DNA from: Alphaproteobacteria bacterium
Lineage (GTDB): Bacteria; Pseudomonadota; Alphaproteobacteria; Elsterales; Elsteraceae
NCBI GenBank assembly: GCA_013298565.1
Contig: JAAFIC010000035.1
Location: forward strand, 1-32,094
DNA: 32,094 bases
Direction of reading: 5' to 3'
Under the pieces are notes generated by a model. That model did not search any database. It saw only the letters and a program-made list of their open reading frames with translations, and was not told the DNA's origin. Position numbers and translations under genes: made by a program. Below are positions 14,772 to 22,505 of this stretch, in pieces (within the stretch, counting starts at the first letter, position 1; each line of letters starts with the position of its first letter).

Positions 14772-16712
14772 ATGACCGTGATTGAAACCGTTTCGACCGA
14801 CCAGGAAGCCGCTCTGCTACAGCACCTGCGAACGGCGATGGATGCTTTGCGCGCGGGCGATATCGTTTTAGCGGCAAACGAAGCGGATAGTGCGCGCGTT
14901 CTAGGGCAATCTGCGCGGGTGCTCATGGTTTTCGCGGCGATTTCTCATGCTGTTGGTAGAGATGCCGATGCTTTGGCGATGCTTGATCAAGCAATGACTC
15001 TAGAGCCGAGCGTTGGCAACTATCCTGACGCTATGGCGGCGATTTATTTGAAGTTAGGCCGTAAAGCCGATGGTCTGTTTAATCTGAAACTTGGCACGCA
15101 TTTATCACCCGACCCGATTTTAAGTGAAATTTTTGGCGATTATTTCGGATCAATCAAATCTATATTTGATAGTTTTATTGAAAATAGACCCCTCAAAACG
15201 GCAAAACTGCTGATAGACCAAGGAATGTATTCTGCTGCGCTTAGACAGCTAGAAACCTTTATTGCTGTATCTGGCGGTGATATTGACAGCTTCGCGCTCA
15301 CGGCAGAATCGGCGCTTCGATTGGGCAATACCCGCGATGCCGAAGTGGCGCTAGAAGCGCTACGCGCCCTAAATGAGGAAGACGAGCGCTTGCTCGATCT
15401 GGAGTTTAGGTTGTCTGTATTGAAAGGCGATGAGGTTGATATAAGACAGAGTTTTTCTAAGCTCCCAGCAGGCGTGAATTTTCAACAATCCTATCTTCGG
15501 TCTCGGGCAATGGTGGCATCGCCTTATTTCGAGGTAGCCGATATTAAGAACATGCACCAGACAATTAGTAAGTTGGTGCCGTCTATTTCAGATCTTGATC
15601 CACCGAATTTTAATTCTTCTGCGGATTTGATGTCGATAGGTTTTTTTGTTTCTGGAATCGATCCTACCTTGGAGAGCTTGATTTTAGCCCTCAAGGATAG
15701 AGCTAAGATTAAGATTTATTGTCTTGGAACAGGGCACTCGCCCAGTCAGCAGCGCTTGAAAAACGCGATTGATGATTGGAGAGATGTTGCGTCGATTGAC
15801 GATGCAACGCTCACCGAAATGGTTCGGTATGACGATGTTTCGATATTGTTTGATTGTGCCATTCTGGGGCCATTTTCTCGCCCTGCTGTTGTTCGGGCGC
15901 GCGTCGCTCCTGTTCAGATTGTTTGGCAAACAGATGATGGTTATGATGACCCTGCCAGCTATGATTATCGCCTAACGGATAAGGCTTTGGAGCCGAAGGC
16001 TGATGGCGCGCGCGTTCTGCACCTCGACGCCTCTCTGCGCTACCCTTTGCCGCCCGCAGAATTGATGGGGCGGGTGACTGAGCTGCGTTTACAAAATACA
16101 AAGCGTGAGGAGGGTGGGGCTGGTCAAGTTCGTCTTCTCGCCCCCCATGCCCCTACAGCTATATCCCCGGCGCTGTTAGCGATATGGTTGGATATACTTG
16201 TATCCGTTCCAGAAGCGACATTAACATTCATTGCTCCGACAGATCTAAATGATGCTTTTGTTCAGCGCATTTTGATGGCTGCTGAGGAAAAATCGGTGGC
16301 CGATAGAGTGGATCTGATTGATCCATCCGTGTTTATGGCTTCCCGTCATGATGTTCTCTTGGACGCTGATCTTATCTTAGACAGTTTTCCGCGAAATAAC
16401 TTTGATGCAATGACAGAAGCACTGTGGATTGGGTGCCCGATTCTGACCATTGCGGGCGACCAGCCTTATAAATCTCTCTCGGCGTCCTTGGCGCAAAGCG
16501 CGGGCCTGCTAGAGTTGATTGCTCAGGATGAGGCCGATTACCGTGCGCGGGCAATTCGACTGGCAACGCAGTCTAAAGAGCGCAAAGCGCTGAAAACTAA
16601 ACTGAAGCAAATGCATCAAACTTTAACGCTCTCCGCCTATGAAAAAACGGCAGAGGAGCTGTTTCAAAAATTAGATGCGCTTTGGCGGGAATGGTGTAAG
16701 CTAACGTCTTAG
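14772..16712 (+). CDS. TPR-containing OGT-like (GT41/SPINDLY-related) protein
   Basis: A 646-aa protein with a helical, TPR-like N-terminal part (about residues 10-210, for example ADALAMLDQAMTLEPSVGNY) and a C-terminal part resembling bacterial O-GlcNAc transferase. The clearest match is ILDSFPRNNFDAMTEALW then IGCPILTIAGDQPYKSLSAS (about 535-570), equivalent to the LDT/SFPYN...EALWxGxPVVTLxGD segment of GT41. An OGT-like middle (about 310-400) is more divergent, and the two catalytic histidines cannot be placed with confidence. The position between flaF and other modification genes suggests protein O-glycosylation, perhaps of flagellin or another axial protein. It could instead be an inactive scaffold. 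The ribosome-binding site is weak (AGAAAGACG). Confidence 0.7.
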   Translation: MTVIETVSTDQEAALLQHLRTAMDALRAGDIVLAANEADSARVLGQSARVLMVFAAISHAVGRDADALAMLDQAMTLEPSVGNYPDAMAAIYLKLGRKADGLFNLKLGTHLSPDPILSEIFGDYFGSIKSIFDSFIENRPLKTAKLLIDQGMYSAALRQLETFIAVSGGDIDSFALTAESALRLGNTRDAEVALEALRALNEEDERLLDLEFRLSVLKGDEVDIRQSFSKLPAGVNFQQSYLRSRAMVASPYFEVADIKNMHQTISKLVPSISDLDPPNFNSSADLMSIGFFVSGIDPTLESLILALKDRAKIKIYCLGTGHSPSQQRLKNAIDDWRDVASIDDATLTEMVRYDDVSILFDCAILGPFSRPAVVRARVAPVQIVWQTDDGYDDPASYDYRLTDKALEPKADGARVLHLDASLRYPLPPAELMGRVTELRLQNTKREEGGAGQVRLLAPHAPTAISPALLAIWLDILVSVPEATLTFIAPTDLNDAFVQRILMAAEEKSVADRVDLIDPSVFMASRHDVLLDADLILDSFPRNNFDAMTEALWIGCPILTIAGDQPYKSLSASLAQSAGLLELIAQDEADYRARAIRLATQSKERKALKTKLKQMHQTLTLSAYEKTAEELFQKLDALWREWCKLTS

Positions 16713-16743
16713 GTATGTTATCAGCAGAAAGCTGGAGGCTGAA

Positions 16744-17679
16744 ATGGCAACGACACCCTTCTCGACGTTCACCTTCGGTGATGCAATGATCAGGCAGAGC
16801 CAGAATACGGCGCGCTTGTCTTTCGAGATACAGTTCCGGGCTGTAAAGCGGCGTCTTGACACTGAGACGAACGCTAAAAAAGAAATCTATAATAATATGG
16901 ATACGACAATTGAACCTCAGTTAGGGGATTTGCGTCGTCAGCGGAAGGCTGCTGAAGCTCAAAAAGTGAGCATGGAAGATTACCTGGGAAAATCTCGGAC
17001 GAATATTAAAAAATCAACAGATTTTCTTAATAAACTTTTGCCAAAACTAGCTGATGCATCCATAAGTGCCTCACCAACGGCTGAGGCGGAATTCAATAGT
17101 TTAAGAGATCAGCTCAACAACGCGCTGAAGACTTTTATTCCTAATAATAACTTCGAGAATAGTCTTCTCGATAAAACAACCAAGTTAAAATCATCTGCTA
17201 ACCCGTCTGGGATTGCTGATTACGCGAGCTTTGGCTCCTCTTTGGCGCGTCAACAAGCAGTTGGTGTTTTCGTTTCGACGAGTTCAGATGGTATCGAAGT
17301 CAACGTGGGTTTGTCGCGAGGGTTCGGTGAAACTCTAGGGTTGTTGCGGCAGAAATTGACCCAGGATTTTGACTTTGCCAAGGCAAAGCAAGTGCAAGCG
17401 GTCAGCAAAATGAAGGAGATAGATAAGGCGATTGATAAGAAAGTCGCTGTCGAGAAATTAGACGTGTTAAAAGATATTCAAAAGATGGAAAAAGATCAGA
17501 AAAATACCTTGAAATCGCTTTCCCTGAATTTTGAGTTTTCGCAGGCTAATTCTGAAATTCTGGCTGACCGAAATAGTTTCAACACTCCTGAAAGGGGTTC
17601 TGTTGTGAATCTTATTACGGGAGCACGAGCAAATCTCAATAAAATTAAAAAAGGCTCAATGATGAATATGTTTATTTAA
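16744..17679 (+). CDS. Uncharacterised 311-aa helical protein in flagellin operon
   Basis: I do not recognise this protein. It has a strong ribosome-binding site (GGAGG 6 nt before ATG) and follows the OGT-like gene by 31 bp, so it is a real gene of this operon. There is no signal peptide or membrane segment. It is rich in Lys, Asn, Ser and Gln, with charged, probably coiled-coil stretches at about residues 30-110 and 205-265 (FAKAKQVQAVSKMKEIDKAI, VLKDIQKMEKDQKNTLKSLS). The N-terminal MIRQSQNTARLSFEIQFRAV faintly recalls the first helix of flagellin (LQNTQAAVDVTNNRLNTG), but this is too weak for homology. A chaperone, an exported axial protein or a filament-associated protein are all open. 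DNA is A+T-richer than the neighbouring minus-strand genes. Confidence 0.75.
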   Translation: MATTPFSTFTFGDAMIRQSQNTARLSFEIQFRAVKRRLDTETNAKKEIYNNMDTTIEPQLGDLRRQRKAAEAQKVSMEDYLGKSRTNIKKSTDFLNKLLPKLADASISASPTAEAEFNSLRDQLNNALKTFIPNNNFENSLLDKTTKLKSSANPSGIADYASFGSSLARQQAVGVFVSTSSDGIEVNVGLSRGFGETLGLLRQKLTQDFDFAKAKQVQAVSKMKEIDKAIDKKVAVEKLDVLKDIQKMEKDQKNTLKSLSLNFEFSQANSEILADRNSFNTPERGSVVNLITGARANLNKIKKGSMMNMFI

Positions 17680-17897
17680 GGTAGATATTTTTAAGGTTTA
17701 ATTTGAACGTGTTTTACTAAACGTGTCTGTGTTCACCTAGTTTTCCGTTGTGCCACCATTTTTTCCGATGGCCTGGGAGTATGATACAGCTTGGTGCCTA
17801 TCGGGCATAAGATGTACACGCAATTGTTGTGTCCTGGGACTTCTAGGTCCATTTTCGTAATTTTCCCGCCACTCTCCTTAGTAACTGCGGGGTATAA
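17680..17897 (+). other. Intergenic region before the FlmG-like gene
   Basis: A 218-bp A+T-rich gap that probably separates two transcription units. There is no clear terminator. TTGGTGCC-TATC-GGGCA at 17791-17807 has the GG-N10-GC spacing of a sigma-54 promoter but a poor match elsewhere. A short imperfect stem around GGAC-TTCTAG-GTCC is near 17836-17851. Nothing else stands out. Confidence 0.4.
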
Positions 17898-19151
17898 ATG
17901 TTAGACTACGAAAAAAAAGTTGCTGAAGCGCTGGAAGCTAAAAATCCAGCACTCGCTCTTAAAATTCTTGAAAAAATAGATCCTTCAAATTTACCGCGAC
18001 AACTTTATTACTCTTTGCGCGGCGAGATTTTTACGCATCAAATATTGTTTGATCGCGCAGTCTTAGAATACCAAAAGGCCGTAGCATTTTCTCCTAACTT
18101 TGCCCCTGCCTACAATGGCTTAGGAAATGCCCTGATTGAACTTGCCGACTATGATCGCGCTTTAGCGGCATTCGATCAAGCGGTGCAATTGGCTCCCGAC
18201 GTTGGGGAGTTTGCTTTTAATCGCGGTCAGTTGCGGTTATTGCGCGGCGATTGGTCTGGTGCCAAGGCTGATTATGAGCGCCGCCTGCTAAGCCCCAGTT
18301 TTCAGGTCCATGCCGATATTGCGCGCCGTCCTGCGTGGGTTGGTTCTGCCGTCGCGGGGCAACGGGTGCTTCTCTATTGGGAGCAGGGCCACGGCGATAC
18401 GCTTCAGTTCGTGCGCTATGCTCACCGGCTAGAAGCCCTCGGTGCGCGGGTCATTATTGAGGCACAGAACCCGCTCTTGCGGCTGCTGCGGGTGAGTTTT
18501 CCTTCGGCTGAGGTTATTGGGAGCGGCGATGCGCTGCCTGAATTCGATCTTCGCGCGGCGATTCCGTCGTTGCCGTGGATTTTTGGAGAGCTACCGGGGG
18601 CAGTTTACGCGCCTACGCCTTATCTTACGGCTCCCGGCGAGGTCGCTCCCCTCGGTCTGGTTGCGGGGCGGCCCTGTGCGGTTGGTCTCGTCTGGGCCGG
18701 AAATCCGAATCATATCAATGACAAGCAGCGCTCTATGTCGCAAGAAACGATGCTAGAACTCACTAAAATCAGTGGTTTCACTTGGTATTCCCTGCAAGTG
18801 GGGGCGTCGGACAAGGCCAAACGGGCGCTGGCGCGGGCGAGTGCCACCGATCTTACACCGGGCCTTGCCGATTTCGCCGATACGGCAGCCGCCATTCTCG
18901 CGCTTGATCTGGTGATCACGGTTGATACGTCGGTCGCGCATCTCGCAGGCGCGCTCGGTAAGCCCGTATGGATTCTGCTGCCGTTTGTGCCAGATTGGCG
19001 TTGGCTGCTGGACCGATCCGACAGCCCTTGGTATCCGTCCGCGCGGCTATTCCGTCAGCCGAAGCGGGGGGATTGGGCCAGCGTGCTCAAGGAGGTTAAG
19101 CGGGCGCTGACCGAGTTTCGCGATCAGCGCGGCGCAAACAGCGCGGCGTAA
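17898..19151 (+). CDS. TPR-glycosyltransferase, FlmG-like flagellin-modification candidate
   Basis: A 417-aa two-part protein. Residues about 30-130 hold TPRs (AVLEYQKAVAFSPNFAPAYN, ALAAFDQAVQLAPDVGEFAF). Residues about 150-405 form a GT-B glycosyltransferase-like domain related to GT9, with LYWEQGHGDTLQFVRYAHRL, VGLVWAGNPNHINDKQRSM and DLVITVDTSVAHLAGALGKP followed by LLPFVPDWRWLLDRSDSPWY. This architecture recalls Caulobacter FlmG, whose TPRs bind flagellin and whose GT domain adds pseudaminic acid. I propose the same job, as context agrees; sequence alone does not prove orthology. Only a weak GCGGGG ribosome-binding site precedes ATG 17898. The 3' end overlaps the convergent GNAT gene by 28 nt. 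Confidence 0.75.
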   Translation: MLDYEKKVAEALEAKNPALALKILEKIDPSNLPRQLYYSLRGEIFTHQILFDRAVLEYQKAVAFSPNFAPAYNGLGNALIELADYDRALAAFDQAVQLAPDVGEFAFNRGQLRLLRGDWSGAKADYERRLLSPSFQVHADIARRPAWVGSAVAGQRVLLYWEQGHGDTLQFVRYAHRLEALGARVIIEAQNPLLRLLRVSFPSAEVIGSGDALPEFDLRAAIPSLPWIFGELPGAVYAPTPYLTAPGEVAPLGLVAGRPCAVGLVWAGNPNHINDKQRSMSQETMLELTKISGFTWYSLQVGASDKAKRALARASATDLTPGLADFADTAAAILALDLVITVDTSVAHLAGALGKPVWILLPFVPDWRWLLDRSDSPWYPSARLFRQPKRGDWASVLKEVKRALTEFRDQRGANSAA

Positions 19152-19657
19152 ACTATGTCCACTTCCGCTCCGGCATTGAGATACTGGCGCACGCGGCGAC
19201 CGTCTGGGACCATCCCCGATTTTTCCATGATGCGCTTCATGCCGATGTTAGTGTCGAGCGTGCCTGCGGTTACTTTCCGCAGCCCGGCCTCGGTGAGCAG
19301 CCAAACGCAAACGGCGTTCCAGGCTTCCAGCCCGTAACCGCCGCCCCAGCAGGAGTGCTCGCCAATCATAATGCCCACATCGGCCAGCTTATTCGGCGCG
19401 TCCACATAGGCGTTGATATTGCCGATATGTTGGCCGGTATCCTTCCGCAGAATGGCCCAGAGGTAGTTGGATGATCCCGCAAAGGAGGCCACATAGTCCG
19501 CACAGCCTTCCAGCGTGAAGGTGCGGTAGCGGTTCTCACTATATTTCACGACTTCGGGGTCGTTCAGCCAGCCCACATAGGCCGGCGTAACATAGGCTTG
19601 CGAATAGGGATCGACGATTAGGCGCTCGGTATCGAGGCGACGGGGCGGCACGCTCAT
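19124..19657 (-). CDS. GNAT-family N-acetyltransferase
   Basis: A 177-aa acetyltransferase with RLDTERLIVDPYSQAYVTPA at the start, WLNDPEVVKYSENRY, HIGNINAYVDAPNKLADVGI in the core, and the cofactor-binding region SCWGGGYGLEAWNAV. The C-terminal part (VTAGTLDTNIGMKRIMEKSG) is typical of RimJ/RimL-type enzymes. It is the last gene of the second sugar module, 12 bp after the GT-B-like gene. Its AGGAGAC ribosome-binding site lies directly before the upstream stop's end, a sign of coupling. It could N-acetylate the amino group made by the DegT enzyme at 22506-23783 (inference). Its 3' end is antisense to the last 28 nt of the TPR-glycosyltransferase gene. Confidence 0.8.
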   Translation of the reverse strand: MSVPPRRLDTERLIVDPYSQAYVTPAYVGWLNDPEVVKYSENRYRTFTLEGCADYVASFAGSSNYLWAILRKDTGQHIGNINAYVDAPNKLADVGIMIGEHSCWGGGYGLEAWNAVCVWLLTEAGLRKVTAGTLDTNIGMKRIMEKSGMVPDGRRVRQYLNAGAEVDIVYAALFAPR

Positions 19658-19669
19658 CGTGTCAGTCTC

Positions 19670-20734
19670 CTAAGAGGCGATCGTTTGGAGGAAGGCGAGG
19701 GCGCGGGGCAGTGAGGGTTCGGGGCGCAAATCATTGCCCTGGCCTGCGGTCAGCAGCGTTGGCAGCATCCTGCTAAGTGCCGGGCGCGTGATGGCGGCAG
19801 GGGTAACGCCGGAGGCAATCGTCGGCAACCACGCGCCTTCTGCCGCGCGTGGCAGAATCGCTAAAGTCGGGCGGCCCAGCAAGGCGGCTTCGTACAGCAG
19901 CATCGTCGTCATCCCGCACACAAGATCGCAGGCGAAAACCATTTCCAACGGCGTTCCGGCTTGGCTGATACCGTCGAATTCGTCCAGCAGCGGGCCAAAC
20001 TCCGCGCGCGTGTTCTTCGGGTGCAGGCGTAGTAGCCGATAGGGGCGCGGGTTCAGCGTGGCGCTTGCGTCCAGAAAGGCTTCGATAACGATGCCCGTGC
20101 GGTCGTCGCGCCCGCCGCGCCCGTCCAGGCTGTAGTCCGGCGACCAGCGGTACTGGTCCGGGTCGAGTCCGCCAGAGATTTCGGAGAGGAAGACCAGCAG
20201 TTTCTGGCCCTTCGGCACATCGGGCAGCAAGCGGCGGCGGACGGCGGCAACGCCCTCTTGCTCTAGTGTTGCGCGTAAGGCGAGGACGGTATCGAAATGC
20301 GGGTGGCCGACACGGCCAATCCTCTCGGGCGGAAAACCAAGCTCTTCATAATGCCGGGCGGTGCCATCGTCCGTTACCAGCAGCCAATCGGGCGCGTGGG
20401 CGAGTGGATCGCGCGTTTCGCCGCGAAAGCGGGCAGCGGCATTGGCGGGGAAGTCGATCATGCCGACGGACGGAATGTCGCGTACTTTGGCTTGACGCAC
20501 GAGATCATGGGCGGCGGTTTGCAGATTCTCGGAAGTGCCAATCAGCAGCACCTCGGTATCGTCGGGCAAGTCGGCGGTTGGCCCGTTAATCACCTGAGCG
20601 GGTTGAACCCCGCGTGCGTCCAGATAGGGCCGCAGGGCCGGGGCAGTCCATAGGGTTGCACCGAGCGGAGCCAGCAGGGGGAGCGCATAATTGGCCGCGC
20701 CGGGGTCTTCAACGAAAACCAACACTTTAGCCAT
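19670..20734 (-). CDS. GT-B-fold-like protein of sugar module
   Basis: A 354-aa protein I cannot assign to a named family. It begins MAKVLVFVEDPGAANYALPL, which looks like a Rossmann strand and turn. It has LLVTDDGTARHYEELGFPPE followed by RIGRVGHPHFD, and late in the sequence RLHPKNTRAEFGPLLDEF and VCGMTTMLLYEAALLGRPTL. The His-Pro-Lys and late E-A-A-L-x-G-R-P elements recall UDP-sugar-binding GT-B proteins such as 2-epimerases and glycosyltransferases. ATG 20734 overlaps the oxidoreductase stop by 8 nt and is preferred to a much longer in-frame extension of Arg-rich, gene-unlike sequence. A glycosyltransferase or a nucleotide-sugar hydrolase would both fit the module. Confidence 0.7.
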   Translation of the reverse strand: MAKVLVFVEDPGAANYALPLLAPLGATLWTAPALRPYLDARGVQPAQVINGPTADLPDDTEVLLIGTSENLQTAAHDLVRQAKVRDIPSVGMIDFPANAAARFRGETRDPLAHAPDWLLVTDDGTARHYEELGFPPERIGRVGHPHFDTVLALRATLEQEGVAAVRRRLLPDVPKGQKLLVFLSEISGGLDPDQYRWSPDYSLDGRGGRDDRTGIVIEAFLDASATLNPRPYRLLRLHPKNTRAEFGPLLDEFDGISQAGTPLEMVFACDLVCGMTTMLLYEAALLGRPTLAILPRAAEGAWLPTIASGVTPAAITRPALSRMLPTLLTAGQGNDLRPEPSLPRALAFLQTIAS

Positions 20735-21764
20735 GAGCCACCTCGATTGTTGCGCCACTTGCCGCAAGCGAGGTTTCGAGCGCGGCAACCACGCGCTCCA
20801 CCTGCACGGCACTGTCGCCCGGCGACCACAGCGGCGCGCGCCCCGCGACGGCTTCGGCAAGATTATCGTACACCTGCCAGAGGGCGTTTCCCACCGTGGT
20901 TGGTAGAAGCTCTGGCGCATCGCTGGCAATCTCCCGCTCGCCGCGCATGGCCCGATTGTCGCGGCGGGGGGCGAGGGCGAAGGTTAACCCCTCCTGCCAC
21001 ACGGACAAGCGGCCTTCGCTCCCCCAAAAATCGAAGCCATTCTCGCGGTAATCCCGGAAATCGACGGGTTGAGCCAACACGATTTCTCCGCCCGCAAGAA
21101 AGAGGGCAAAGCGCAGATCGAAGTCCCCCGGCAGTGGCAAATGCCGGCTAGGGATGGCGGGGCCAAGGGCCTGCACCGCCGTAACCTCCCCCAGCAGCAT
21201 CCGGGTGAGGTCAATCATATGAAAGCCATTATTATGCAGGCCATTGCCATAGATCAGCGTTGCCGCCTGCACGCGCCCGAGCTTCTCGGTAAGTAACCCG
21301 CCTGCCAAGCGGCGCAAGGTTTCATCGGCGCGGCGCCAGATGTTGACTTGTACGATCACGCTGCGGGCGCGCGCCATTGCTATCAAGGCGTCCCCTTCGG
21401 CCAGCGAGGGGCCGAGCGGCTTTTCAACGAGAATGGCTTTAACCGAAGGGAACGGCTCCAGGGCGGCAGCGCGTAGCGTGGGCGGCGTTGCGATTACGAG
21501 GCAGTCGGGGGCATAACCCGCAGCGGCGGCTTCGGTAACAGTGGCGAAGCTCTGCGAGATGCCCCAGCGTTCAGCGGCCCGCGCCCGTGCTTCGGCAGAC
21601 GGGTCGATCACACAATCCCAGGCGAAACCGGGGTGTTCGGCCAGAACCTGCGAATGGGCCGCATAGCGGTAGTACTGCGCCATAATCAAATCTTCGGCAT
21701 AGGTATCGGCCATTTTTCCGAAGCCGATGAGGGCCGTTCGCAACCTTGCCATCCGCAGGCTCAT
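20727..21764 (-). CDS. Gfo/Idh/MocA-family NAD(P)-dependent oxidoreductase
   Basis: A 345-aa sugar oxidoreductase. The N-terminal Rossmann motif is TALIGFGKMADTY (GxGxxA), followed by CLVIATPPTLRAAALE and the family's EKPLGPSLAEGDALI catalytic motif (EKP). The C-terminal substrate domain includes GNGLHNNGFHMIDLTRMLLG with the conserved His/Asp pair. Such enzymes oxidise or reduce hydroxyl or keto groups of nucleotide sugars. Start and stop overlap by 4 nt (ATGA) with the upstream cytidylyltransferase and 8 nt with the downstream gene, so all are one operon. With a DegT aminotransferase two genes upstream, it could supply the keto-sugar for amination (inference). Confidence 0.87.
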   Translation of the reverse strand: MSLRMARLRTALIGFGKMADTYAEDLIMAQYYRYAAHSQVLAEHPGFAWDCVIDPSAEARARAAERWGISQSFATVTEAAAAGYAPDCLVIATPPTLRAAALEPFPSVKAILVEKPLGPSLAEGDALIAMARARSVIVQVNIWRRADETLRRLAGGLLTEKLGRVQAATLIYGNGLHNNGFHMIDLTRMLLGEVTAVQALGPAIPSRHLPLPGDFDLRFALFLAGGEIVLAQPVDFRDYRENGFDFWGSEGRLSVWQEGLTFALAPRRDNRAMRGEREIASDAPELLPTTVGNALWQVYDNLAEAVAGRAPLWSPGDSAVQVERVVAALETSLAASGATIEVAHG

Positions 21765-22504
21765 CGCGCGGCTTTTTCGATGCAGTGGCGGTTGATTTCG
21801 GCCAACTCCGGCTTGCGCTTCAGCAAATCAATCAGCACGGGCAGGCCGAATACCGGGCCGTGCGTTGGCATAAGGTCGGCATAAACCGCGCGGATGAAGG
21901 CGAGGTCTTCGGCATAATCCAACTGGCAGCGCAGGCCGGGCCAGCGCACCGAGGCCGGGGCGAGCAAGTGGATACAGCGGTAAAGGTCTGGGTTTTCGTA
22001 GAAATAAAGCGTGACGTGCTCCCGCACAGCCGCATCTGTGATCCGCGCGGCAACGTCTTGCAAAGCGGTTAGGCGATAGACCTGAACGTCGGTGCCTGCC
22101 GGGTAGCTTTCGATGCGGGCGTTCGTAAGAATATCGCACGGATTAGCCAGAAAGCTCTCGACACCAAGGTCGATCACCTCCGGGTCGAGCAGCGGGCAGT
22201 CCCCCGTGATTTCGACGACAATATCGCTAGCAAGCGCGCTTTGCGCTTTCGCAACCCGGTCCAACACATCTTCTTCACTGCCGCGAAAGAGGGCAACGCC
22301 ATAGGCGCGCGCCCATTCGGCAATCGCATCATCGCGCGCGTCGGTGGAGGTGGCGACGACAATATCGGTCAGGGTTTTGCAGGCGCGCAAGCGGTCCACC
22401 AGCCGCGCGAGGGCGGGTTTACCGTGAATATCCATCAGCACTTTTCCCGGCAGCCGGGACGATCCCATACGGGCTTCGATGCTGGCAATAATGCGCGGGG
22501 TCAT
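21761..22504 (-). CDS. SpsF-type cytidylyltransferase (acylneuraminate CMP-transferase-like)
   Basis: A 247-aa nucleotidyltransferase of the SpsF family, related to CMP-nonulosonate synthetases. The signature IIASIEARMGSSRLPGKVL is at the N-terminus, then TDIVVATSTDARDDAIAEWA, LFRGSEEDVLDRVAKAQ and EITGDCPLLDPEVIDLG, which holds the metal- and nucleotide-binding acidic residues. CQLDYAEDLAFIRAVYADL follows near the end. It resembles the N-terminal half of the fusion at 29593-31650, so the window carries two of these domains. It may activate the sugar made by this module, or be the missing PseF for the Pse pathway; sequence alone does not decide. It starts 1 bp after the aminotransferase stop. 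Confidence 0.83.
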   Translation of the reverse strand: MTPRIIASIEARMGSSRLPGKVLMDIHGKPALARLVDRLRACKTLTDIVVATSTDARDDAIAEWARAYGVALFRGSEEDVLDRVAKAQSALASDIVVEITGDCPLLDPEVIDLGVESFLANPCDILTNARIESYPAGTDVQVYRLTALQDVAARITDAAVREHVTLYFYENPDLYRCIHLLAPASVRWPGLRCQLDYAEDLAFIRAVYADLMPTHGPVFGLPVLIDLLKRKPELAEINRHCIEKAAR

Positions 22505-22505
22505 C

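Noticed and set aside
17791-17807. Possible sigma-54 promoter before the TPR-glycosyltransferase (TTGGTGCC-TATC-GGGCA)
   Set aside because: GG and GC are 10 nt apart, but several other consensus positions fail, so chance cannot be excluded.
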